A stretch of DNA of 64,000 bases from an uncultured Sphingomonadaceae bacterium (GTDB lineage Bacteria > Pseudomonadota > Alphaproteobacteria > Sphingomonadales > Sphingomonadaceae): positions 1,417,501 through 1,481,500 of the forward strand of contig CANMEE010000001.1 of assembly GCA_947496865.1 (NCBI GenBank), given 5' to 3'. A program made the position numbers and the translations under genes. A model generated the notes under the pieces. That model did not search any database, was not told the DNA's origin, and worked only from the letters and a program-made list of their open reading frames with translations. Positions 17,229-24,475 of this stretch are shown in pieces. Position 1 is the first letter of the stretch; each line of letters starts with the position of its first letter.

Positions 17229-17840
17229 ATGAAAAAGGCAATTTTGATTTCCAGTGCAACGGCTCTCCTGGTCGCAGGCGGTGTTGCGATCGCAGCGCCC
17301 GGCGGCGGCAAGGGCATGATGCGGGCCGATGCCAATAATGACAATCAGATCACCCGCGCTGAAATGACAGCGGCGATGGAAGAGCGCTGGACCAAAATGG
17401 ATGCGAACCAGGATGGCCAGATTTCCAAAGCCGACCGGGAAGCCCGTAAAGCACAGCGCTTTGCCGAAATGGACACTAATGGCGACGGCGGCGTGTCTCA
17501 GGCAGAAATGGAAGCGCATCGTGCGAACCGGAAATCCGAACGTTTTGCCCGCGCCGATGTTGATGGCAATGGCAGTTTGAGCCAGGAAGAAATGCAGAGC
17601 ATGCGCGGTAAGCGCGGCGGCAAAGGCATGGGCAAGCGTGGCGGTAAAGGAAAGCGCGGCGGCATGATGAAACGCGCTGACACCAATGGTGATCAGATGA
17701 TCAGCAAGGCCGAGTTTCAGGCCGCAGCAATGGCCCGCTTTGAAAAAGCCGATGCCAATGGCGATGGCATAGTGACAGCCGAAGAACGGAAAGCGGCGCG
17801 TGAGGCGCGCCGCGGTGAACGGAATAAAAGAGGCGGTTAA
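17229..17840 (+). CDS. Exported EF-hand calcium-binding protein
   Basis: About 203 residues. Signal peptide (KKAILISSATALLVAGGVAIAA) then six EF-hand loops: DANNDNQITRAE, DANQDGQISKAD, DTNGDGGVSQAE, DVDGNGSLSQEE, DTNGDQMISKAE, DANGDGIVTAEE. Most keep Asp/Asn at 1, 3, 5 and Glu/Asp at 12, so several should bind calcium. A Gly/Lys/Arg-rich spacer (about residues 123-145) splits loops four and five. The second ATG is chosen because AAGGA lies ten bases before it and abuts the first (17220). A terminator follows, then a two-component pair that may govern or sense the same ions. Confidence 0.85.
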   Translation: MKKAILISSATALLVAGGVAIAAPGGGKGMMRADANNDNQITRAEMTAAMEERWTKMDANQDGQISKADREARKAQRFAEMDTNGDGGVSQAEMEAHRANRKSERFARADVDGNGSLSQEEMQSMRGKRGGKGMGKRGGKGKRGGMMKRADTNGDQMISKAEFQAAAMARFEKADANGDGIVTAEERKAAREARRGERNKRGG

Positions 17841-17861
17841 TCCCTGAACCACTCTTTTTGT

Positions 17862-17915
17862 GAACGGATCACCGGCGCTCTCCCTCCCTCGAAAGCCGGT
17901 GGTCCGTTCTTTTTT
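17862..17915 (+). terminator. Rho-independent terminator after the EF-hand gene
   Basis: A 15-bp stem (17862-17876 with 17895-17909, one G-T pair) and an 18-nt loop are followed by six T residues. It separates the EF-hand gene from the response regulator. Confidence 0.9.
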
Positions 17916-17940
17916 GATAAACCCATGCTAGGGAAGCAAA

Positions 17941-18657
17941 ATGTCAGGACAAACGCATATATTATTGGTCGATGACGAAGCCTCATTGCGGGAGCCATTG
18001 GCCGAATATCTCACAAAACAGGGCTTTCGAGTCCAGCAAGCCAGCGACGCCAGCCAAGGGCGTTCGGTCATGAACGCGTTTAATTTTGACATTATTTTGC
18101 TCGATATCATGATGCCCGGCGAAGATGGTTTGAGCTTTTGTCGCCATGTTCGCGAAAATACCCAAATCCCGGTAATTTTTATCAGCGCCAAGGGTGAAGA
18201 GCTGGATCGCATTGTCGGTCTGGAACTGGGCGCCGATGATTATGTCACCAAACCATTTAGTCCGCGAGAATTGGTCGCCAGGATCAAGGTGGTGCTGCGG
18301 CGCACCAGTGGTGGCAATGGCGTGACTCCGGGAAGCGGGTCAATCTATCAATTTTCGGGTTGGACACTCAAAACCGACCAGCGCAGTTTGATCGACGGCG
18401 AAGGCGTCACGGTTCCATTGTCCAGCGGCGAATATCAGATGCTGCTCGCTTTGCTTTCGCGGGCGGGCCAAGTGCTCAACCGCGATCAGTTGCTCGACAT
18501 TACCCAGGGCCGTGAAGCCCATGCTTTTGACCGGGCTGTTGATAATCAAATCAGCCGGATGCGGCGCAAAATAGAAGCGGACCCGAAAAACCCCGAAATT
18601 ATTAAAACCGTGTGGGGCGGCGGCTATGTTTTGGCGGGGGATGTCAAAATATTATGA
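17941..18657 (+). CDS. OmpR-family response regulator
   Basis: A 238-residue regulator. Receiver domain with Asp11-Asp12, phosphoacceptor Asp55 (ILLDIMMPG), Ser82 and Lys104 (VTKPFSPRE); C-terminal OmpR/PhoB winged helix (about 140-235) ending with VWGGGYVLAG, which matches the usual recognition wing (TVWGxGYxL). GGGAAG precedes the ATG. Its stop codon overlaps the kinase start (ATGA), so the two proteins are made together. Confidence 0.93.
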   Translation: MSGQTHILLVDDEASLREPLAEYLTKQGFRVQQASDASQGRSVMNAFNFDIILLDIMMPGEDGLSFCRHVRENTQIPVIFISAKGEELDRIVGLELGADDYVTKPFSPRELVARIKVVLRRTSGGNGVTPGSGSIYQFSGWTLKTDQRSLIDGEGVTVPLSSGEYQMLLALLSRAGQVLNRDQLLDITQGREAHAFDRAVDNQISRMRRKIEADPKNPEIIKTVWGGGYVLAGDVKIL

Positions 18658-20057
18658 AACGCCTGCTTCCCAAAAGCCTGGTTGGCCAGCTGCTTGCTTT
18701 GGTTGCGGTGACTCTGTTGATCGCACAAGGCATCAATATTGTGCTGCTGTATCGCGGCGCGCAAAATCAGAAAATTGTGGAAGCTTCCGTTTCGGCAGTG
18801 GGCCGGATTACCGGCGAAATCGAACGGATGAATGAACGCGGCTTTCGCGAACGGCGCCCCCGCCGCGATGACAGGCCGCGCCGGCGCCGGAACCGCCCCA
18901 GCGTGACGGCCGACAGCGCTATCGCTAACGCGCAATCCAGATTGCCAGTGGTGGAAGAACGAGCAGCCCTCGCCTTTGAAAATATGGGGGTCGCAGTGTT
19001 GGCGGTGGAAGTCGCACGGGTGGACAGACTGCCGCCTGCTATGATCAACAACGTCATTGGACGCGGCCGTGGCAGGCAGCAAACGCTGCGCGCCGTCGGT
19101 TATCGCAATAAACCCAATATGATTGACGGATATGTCCTGATGTCTGCGCAAATCGCGGATGGCCGATGGATGAACATTGCAGCGGTCGTTCGAGACCGCA
19201 ATCCACAGCTGGTTCGCACATTGCTGTTTCAGACCGCTGTTATTTATCTGATATTGCTGATCCCGCTCATCTGGCTGGGTCGCAATATATCGCGCCCCTT
19301 GAAAGCGCTGACCAACGCCGCGGAGAATTTTAAACCGGGTGAGAGCATGCCGATAGAAGAAAGCGGTCCGCCCGATACGCGGCAGTTAATCGCAGCCTTT
19401 AATGAGATGAACGACCGTGTCGGGGCGATGCTGGACGAAAAGGACGTGATGCTGGGCGCAATCGGCCATGATCTGCGCACCCCGCTCGCGGCGCTGCGTG
19501 TCCGGGTGGAAAGCGTCGAGGATGATGCCGAACGCGAACGGATGGTCGCCGGGATTGGCGACATGGATCGGACGCTGGATGATATCTTGTCGCTGGCGCG
19601 CCTGGGCCGGACGGACGACACAGCCGAGCCAACCGATATCAGTGCCTTGATCGAGACCGTCGCGGACGAATTTACCGATATGGGAGCCGACGTCTCTTTT
19701 ACCCGCAGTGGCCGGATCACCGGCAACATCCGCGCGACTTTAATCCGCCGTGCCTTACGGAATCTGATCGGCAATGCCGTGACATATGGCAAGCAAGCAG
19801 CGATCTCTGTGGATAAAGACGGGGATAGGCTGGTCATTCATGTGGATGATGCAGGTCCGGGCATTCCCGATGATCAAATCGCGGCCATGTTCGAGCCCTT
19901 TGCCCGCGCCGAAAAGTCGCGCAACCGGGAAACCGGCGGGTCGGGACTGGGCCTGACGCTGGCCCGGGCCATTGTCCGCGACCATGGCGGAGATATCGTG
20001 CTGCAAAACCGCGCAGAGGGCGGTTTGCGTGCCTCGCTGATCCTCAATCTGGACTAG
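18654..20057 (+). CDS. EnvZ-type sensor histidine kinase
   Basis: About 467 residues: transmembrane helix 1 (about 10-32), a periplasmic loop (about 33-190) with a strongly basic patch (ERRPRRDDRPRRRRNRP), transmembrane helix 2 (about 192-212), HAMP, H-box AIGHDLRTPLAALRV, N-box RRALRNLIGNAVTYG, G1 DDAGPGIPDDQ and G2 TGGSGLGLTLA. This is the classical EnvZ/QseC architecture. The arginine patch in the sensor loop suggests sensing of an anion or of surface charge, but that is a guess. ATGA overlap with the regulator gene. Confidence 0.92.
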   Translation: MKRLLPKSLVGQLLALVAVTLLIAQGINIVLLYRGAQNQKIVEASVSAVGRITGEIERMNERGFRERRPRRDDRPRRRRNRPSVTADSAIANAQSRLPVVEERAALAFENMGVAVLAVEVARVDRLPPAMINNVIGRGRGRQQTLRAVGYRNKPNMIDGYVLMSAQIADGRWMNIAAVVRDRNPQLVRTLLFQTAVIYLILLIPLIWLGRNISRPLKALTNAAENFKPGESMPIEESGPPDTRQLIAAFNEMNDRVGAMLDEKDVMLGAIGHDLRTPLAALRVRVESVEDDAERERMVAGIGDMDRTLDDILSLARLGRTDDTAEPTDISALIETVADEFTDMGADVSFTRSGRITGNIRATLIRRALRNLIGNAVTYGKQAAISVDKDGDRLVIHVDDAGPGIPDDQIAAMFEPFARAEKSRNRETGGSGLGLTLARAIVRDHGGDIVLQNRAEGGLRASLILNLD

Positions 20058-20066
20058 GCGCCCGGA

Positions 20067-20970
20067 TCATTCCCAGTCCGGTTCCTCCTCCTCCGGCGCC
20101 CCGCCGGGATAGGCGGCGAGAAATTCGGCCTTGGCTTTTTCAAACTTGTCCGGATGCATCCATTTGAACCGTTCGGGCAGCATGATCCGGCCGCCCTCGA
20201 CAAAGCGCTGGACCACATCGATAATCTCGTCGGTAATCCCCTGATGGGTGCGGACATTGATGCTGCGACTGCCAATCTCGCCAATCCGGGCGCTTATGGC
20301 CTTGAGCTTTTCCTCCAGCCTGTCCTTGGACGGCCCCGGCGCCGGGTCGGGCGTCGCGAGCCATTGGGGATAGGCTTTTCGCCCTTCAATCAATTTCGGC
20401 GCATCAATATTGGCATCATATATGTGCCCGGCGGTGTCGGCATGCGCCTCTATCTCCCCGCCATCCACCGTCTTTTGGGCAGGCGCAAAGCGCCCCTGCG
20501 CGTCACGCCCCGCGCCATTATCGTCGCGCTGGATGAGCAGGCGCAGGACGTCATTGGCATGTTTGACGCGCTGACCCACGACCTTGCCGTGATACCAGAC
20601 ATCCTGCTTCTCCCCCGATCCAATGCGTGTTTGGCGCGCGCTTCCACGCGACTTCCTCCAGCGGCGTCCTGGCCCGGCGCAGCGCGCGCTCCCACCGCTC
20701 GGCAAAATCGGCGTCGCGCTCGCGAAATTTATAAGCGCTGTTCCAGCTAATCCCCGCCACGCGCGCGGGTCCTAACGACGATTGATGCGGGGCATCAATC
20801 TAAAGGTGGGGGCGCACACAGCCCGTGCGGCCCAGCGCGGCAATAAAATCATTCTGCCGCTCCACCGTCCAGCCATCATGGCGGACCCGATAGGGTTTTT
20901 GCGGCGGAGCCTGTGCGGGCGTGGCGGGCAAGCCCGCGGGATGTTCGGGATGGGGGTTGTCGTCTGCCAT
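20067..20970 (-). pseudogene. Disrupted HTH-domain (terminase-small-subunit-like) gene
   Basis: Three reading frames form one protein when joined. The first part (MADDNPHPEH... to GRTGCVRPHL) ends at an in-frame TAG (20800-20802) that lies inside an inserted palindrome; the same frame resumes with ARVAGISWNSAYKFRERDADFAERW, an HTH of the terminase small-subunit kind. A second break, a one-base shift in a GC run near 20633-20642, moves the frame before RQTRIGSGEKQDVWYHGKVVGQ. The remaining C-terminal part (to PEEEEPDWE) is intact. I recall intact versions in sphingomonads. The gene is probably dead, unless the breaks are sequencing errors. The gene begins near the ATG at 20970. Confidence 0.7.
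20780..20800. repeat. Perfect inverted repeat inside the pseudogene
   Basis: GATTGATGC and GCATCAATC flank GGG. The palindrome and its flanks (about 20770-20812) have no place in the HTH domain of the protein and carry the stop codon, so they look like a small insertion, possibly a palindromic repeat unit. Confidence 0.45.
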
Positions 20971-21068
20971 GGAGGAATCGGCCCTTTCGTTCTTCCTTTG
21001 TTCCTTTGACTCGGGCCGGTGTATCAAAAGGTGGGGGTTGTAGGAAAGGGGTTTTTGGATTTGGTAAT

Positions 21069-21659
21069 CTAGTCTGGCTGGCCGTCTCGACGGATCAGCT
21101 TACAGACGGCAGCCAGCGACAGATAGGCTATGCCCGCCACTATCGCTATGCCAATAAGGCCCGGCAATGGTTCGAGCGGTTTAACCGACCAAATAAGGAT
21201 CAGCCGGTAAAGCACCCATCCATAGATGAGCAGCCCTAAGGCAATTCTGATCCATGAAATGGCGCTCAGCTTATCCAGCCACCTTTTCTGCCACGATTCA
21301 TTCTGGGGCAGTGTTCGTGCCTTTGCATAAAACCTGTGGCGCATTTGATAATGATCCCACAACGGCTTGCAGACAAACAGCATCATCCCCAGACTGGCCG
21401 CATAGGGGATAATATCCATCACTATGGCGGGAAGATCGAATAGTGCCATCGTTATTGTAGCAATCGCGATCACGGCCACCATGATCAGCACCGCCATCAT
21501 TATTCTTTTGATGTCGAAGGCCATGGCCCTGCGATAGCTGGCGATCAGCAGATCACGTTCTTCTGGCAACAGGAACTTCAATCCGCGCCATGTCTGGACA
21601 GCATAGCCATCCTCAAAGACTGTGAACTCACGTTCATAATATTTCCATAGCCCGAACAT
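21069..21659 (-). CDS. Integral membrane protein, function unknown
   Basis: A 196-residue protein with four transmembrane helices in two pairs: about 52-75 and 80-98, then, after a basic stretch (HYQMRHRFYAKARTLP), about 133-153 and 163-185. The N-terminal part (EREFTVFEDGYAVQTWRGLKFLL) is a small beta region that could be cytoplasmic. No motif recognised. It stands alone between the pseudogene and the phosphatase gene. Confidence 0.6.
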   Translation of the reverse strand: MFGLWKYYEREFTVFEDGYAVQTWRGLKFLLPEERDLLIASYRRAMAFDIKRIMMAVLIMVAVIAIATITMALFDLPAIVMDIIPYAASLGMMLFVCKPLWDHYQMRHRFYAKARTLPQNESWQKRWLDKLSAISWIRIALGLLIYGWVLYRLILIWSVKPLEPLPGLIGIAIVAGIAYLSLAAVCKLIRRDGQPD

Positions 21660-21721
21660 AGGGCAATATTTCTAGGGCGCTTTGTTGGTAACGCAAGGTT
21701 TTTGGCTTTGCTGATGGACTG

Positions 21722-22210
21722 TCACCGTAACGCCAATCCCACCTGATCAATAAACGCCCGTTGTTCCGGTGTGTCTGGCACGGGTACGCCGCGCGCCTTG
21801 CTTGTCAGCGCGACCGCCTCTTCCACCGTATGACCGAAGCCGAGCAGCGCGCAGCAAACCGCCATTCCGGACCGGCCAATTCCAGCCCTGCAATGCACGG
21901 CAACGCCTTCGGCATTTCGGAGTCTTGTGATGATATCGGCAACCAGATTTTGGAAAGGCTCCTGTTCGGGCAGCCCACGATCCGTTATGGGAAACTGGAC
22001 AAAATCCATTTCGCTTTCGAGACATATCGCCCCCTCATCGACCAGAGAAAGCTCTGATGCCTCATGCGGTTCCAGCATCGAGATGACTGTGTTGATTCCG
22101 ATGGCGCGATAATGTGCCATATCCTCTCGCAACCATTCGCCCGAAGGCTTGGGCATGATGAATAGGTTGCCCGGTAATTTCGGGGCTACGAGATATATTG
22201 ATGGCTTCAT
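21722..22210 (-). CDS. Dual-specificity/tyrosine protein phosphatase
   Basis: A 162-residue protein with the cysteine phosphatase loop HCRAGIGRSG: nucleophile Cys107 and phosphate-binding Arg113. Asp77 (FPITDRGLP) is well placed as general acid. The fold and length fit the small DSP/PTP-like families of bacteria; the substrate could be a protein or a phosphoinositide-like molecule. It is the last native gene before the AT-rich retron. Confidence 0.82.
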   Translation of the reverse strand: MKPSIYLVAPKLPGNLFIMPKPSGEWLREDMAHYRAIGINTVISMLEPHEASELSLVDEGAICLESEMDFVQFPITDRGLPEQEPFQNLVADIITRLRNAEGVAVHCRAGIGRSGMAVCCALLGFGHTVEEAVALTSKARGVPVPDTPEQRAFIDQVGLALR

Positions 22211-22289
22211 GGATGAAGTGTGCCCTGTCCTACCCTAAATACCGATAGTATGTTGAATAAGTTTATTTTCTTTATTAGCAACTACTTGC

Positions 22290-22318
22290 TTGACAAAATG
22301 CTTTGAGTCGAACAATTT
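22290..22318 (+). promoter_or_regulatory. Candidate promoter of the retron
   Basis: A perfect -35 hexamer TTGACA (22290-22295) is followed at 17 bp by CAATTT (22313-22318), a weak -10. Transcription from here would start at the beginning of the msr RNA. The spacing relative to the a1 segment is tight, so the exact start is uncertain. Confidence 0.4.
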
Positions 22319-22481
22319 GAATTTACTTACGCGTAGTCACTGCAATTGTCAGGCGTTTCGCTAGACTTATCGTGATTGGTTACAATTAGGGCGTGCTTAG
22401 AGTCGCAAATCATTCGGCTCCTTTGCGTCGCCCAATGATTTGCGACTCTAAGCAGCGCATTAAGGTAAGAGTTGTGAATTC
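22319..22481 (+). ncRNA. Retron msr-msd non-coding RNA
   Basis: The msd part is a 20-bp perfect hairpin (22395-22414 with 22434-22453) extended by T-A and GCG/CGC pairs around a bulged G, with a 19-nt loop. Such a long stem is the template of the retron multicopy single-stranded DNA. Upstream, AATTGT (22344-22349) can pair with ACAATT (22382-22387) as an msr stem. Candidate a1/a2 ends are GAATTTAC (22319-22326) with GTGAATTC (22474-22481), helped by TTAC/GTAA; a2 includes the effector start codon. The retron reverse transcriptase copies the msd from a guanosine 2'-OH in msr. Ends are approximate. Confidence 0.75.
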
Positions 22482-23391
22482 TCGGGCTGAAATCTTTTTT
22501 GAAAAAGTGAAGCTCGAGAATTCCAACGTCCTGTATCCACAAGATATCGTTTTTCTTTGTGGAGGCAGTTATGCCAAAAAGGGATCATATTTATCCTTTC
22601 GTGACTTCATCTATCGAAACAAAGCTGATGTTCTGGTTGGTAGAAAAGTAATTCTTGCTGAAGATGCAGCTAAAAAATTTGATGCAAAGATATATGACGA
22701 TTTGCTCCAATTTGAGGCCCATATAGCATCAATTTCTCGTTTAGTTTTGCTGGTGTCGGAAGGACCAGGTGCAATTGCAGAATTGGGCGCGTTTTCGCAG
22801 ATCGGTGAGATTCAACCTAAGTTATTAGTCTACTTAAATTCTGACCACTACCGAGAAAATTCATTCATCAAAGATGGCCCGATTCGTTATTTGGAGCGAC
22901 ATAACGAACAAAGTGTTTGGGAATTCGATTGGGACGTTAACGATGACGGCTCAGTGGAATTTCAGCATGAATCAGAATTGCAAAATGCAATCCGACAATC
23001 AATTGTTCTTTTCAAGACTTATCAACCTCGGACCGAGAAGTTCGACGCAAAAAGGGTTGGGCATCTAATTCTACTTACCGCAGGCATCGTGAGCGCTCTT
23101 AGCTGCTGTAAAATAAGAGAAATAATGGCAGCTTTTGAGATTCTTTCGATACCGATAAGAGAGAAAGAAGTTCGTAAGTACATATTTTGTTTAGAGTTGT
23201 TTGGATGGGTTCGTTCGGTTAAGCGAGATACCAGATACTATGTATCCTTAACCGAGAGCGTTCCTTTCATTTTCAAGCCAACGGGTCCATTCTTCGAGCT
23301 CGATAATATTCGTGCTCGACATGATATTGTCCATGCATACGATGAAAATGATCCCAGACTATCCGTGTTGGACACCATCAGAAGTGGATAA
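22474..23391 (+). CDS. Retron effector: nucleoside-deoxyribosyltransferase-like domain with winged helix
   Basis: A 305-residue protein. The N-terminal half resembles the NDT/TIR-like fold: DIVFLCGGS (24-32) and SEGPGAIAELGAFS (95-108), a nucleotide-binding pattern. The C-terminal half (about 190-260) is a winged helix. This matches the toxin of St85/Sen2-type retrons, held inactive by the RT-msDNA complex and released when phage proteins disturb it. GTG is chosen as start because AAGG lies eight bases before it and the reading frame further upstream runs through the msd hairpin. The gene is AT-rich and overlaps the RT gene. Confidence 0.82.
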   Translation: MNSRAEIFFEKVKLENSNVLYPQDIVFLCGGSYAKKGSYLSFRDFIYRNKADVLVGRKVILAEDAAKKFDAKIYDDLLQFEAHIASISRLVLLVSEGPGAIAELGAFSQIGEIQPKLLVYLNSDHYRENSFIKDGPIRYLERHNEQSVWEFDWDVNDDGSVEFQHESELQNAIRQSIVLFKTYQPRTEKFDAKRVGHLILLTAGIVSALSCCKIREIMAAFEILSIPIREKEVRKYIFCLELFGWVRSVKRDTRYYVSLTESVPFIFKPTGPFFELDNIRARHDIVHAYDENDPRLSVLDTIRSG

Positions 23392-24298
23392 TTACATAGA
23401 TAACTTGGCCGGCCTGTGTCGCATGAAGAAGAGCGATGTGACTGCTGTCGTGTTGTCTGCAGAGCGGAGATACAAGACGTACTTTATTTCGAAAAGAAAT
23501 GGTGGCTTGCGTCAAATCGCTCATCCGGCGCGCGAGCTAAAAACTTTGCAACGCGCTTTAATAAAAATTTCCCCTGACAATCTTGCGGTTCATGAGTCGG
23601 CGTCCGCTTACGAACCCGGCCGTTCAATTCTAAAAAATGCTGAACTCCATCTCTCTAGCAATTGGGTGGCAAAATTCGATTTTGAAGACTTTTTCAACTC
23701 GATAACAGCAGATTCATGGCGACAGTTTCTCGACACGCAGGGCATTGAACAGCCGTATATAGATATCTCCAGCCGACTCTTTTTTTGGAAGCGAGGTGCC
23801 AGTCGGATCATGCGATTATCAGTTGGAGCGCCAAGTTCGCCATTTGCGTCTAACAGATTTATGTATCCATTCGACGTCGAGGTAAGCGAATTTTGCCGTT
23901 CGCAGAATTTGACCTATTCGAGGTATGCAGATGATATTGTAATTTCATCAAGCGAAAAAATCGACATAAAGTCTCTGGAACAAAAGTTAATTTCATGCTT
24001 GCCTGACTATTGGAAAGGCAGTTTGAATGACGCTAAAACGAAGTTACTCGGCCCCGGTAACCGTAAAACAGTAACAGGACTAGTTTTGAGTAACGATGGA
24101 CGCGTAACAGTTGGACGTTCCCGACGACGTAAAATTGAAGCTATGGTGTGTAATTATTGCCGAGGTGATCGAGCTATCAATCAGCAAGTCATCGCCGGTA
24201 ATTTGGCTTTTCTGAAAATGGTTGATCGCGATGCTTACGTTAGGTTGAAAAGTAAGTTTGGAAAAAACCAAGACCTCTTTGGCTCGGCTAGCAAATGA
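23342..24298 (+). CDS. Retron reverse transcriptase
   Basis: About 318 residues. Retron-specific motifs are all present: NAxxH as NAELH (99-103), catalytic Asp in KFDFEDFFNSI, VGAPSSPFASN (161-171), active site YADD (195-198) and VTG (244-246) before a basic C-terminal region that binds msr. It makes the msDNA from the upstream RNA and acts as antitoxin together with it. The gene overlaps the effector by 50 bases in another frame; several start codons (23312-23348) are possible and none has a strong ribosome site, so translational coupling is likely. No integrase or attachment site is seen nearby. Confidence 0.92.
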   Translation: MKMIPDYPCWTPSEVDNYIDNLAGLCRMKKSDVTAVVLSAERRYKTYFISKRNGGLRQIAHPARELKTLQRALIKISPDNLAVHESASAYEPGRSILKNAELHLSSNWVAKFDFEDFFNSITADSWRQFLDTQGIEQPYIDISSRLFFWKRGASRIMRLSVGAPSSPFASNRFMYPFDVEVSEFCRSQNLTYSRYADDIVISSSEKIDIKSLEQKLISCLPDYWKGSLNDAKTKLLGPGNRKTVTGLVLSNDGRVTVGRSRRRKIEAMVCNYCRGDRAINQQVIAGNLAFLKMVDRDAYVRLKSKFGKNQDLFGSASK

Positions 24299-24475
24299 AA
24301 GTACCTTCACGTTCGCCCATTGCACCCATTCACCCCCTGCGCTAAAGCCCTCCAGAATCACTTTTTAGTGGATTATCAACTCGCTGGACGCACCTGCTTC
24401 CCCTCTGCCTTTGCTAAAAGCTTCGGCGGACAGGCTCCTCCCGGCAACAACGATTTTAATACGGAGCAACAATTT

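Noticed and set aside
22393..22473. N-terminal extension of the retron effector from an upstream GTG
   Set aside because: It reads through the msd hairpin, has no ribosome site, and its residues mirror the inverted repeat.
24320..24475. 52-residue N-terminal extension of aconitase
   Set aside because: Aconitase A begins near MTTTGQDS; the extension lacks coding character and the ribosome site fits the internal ATG.
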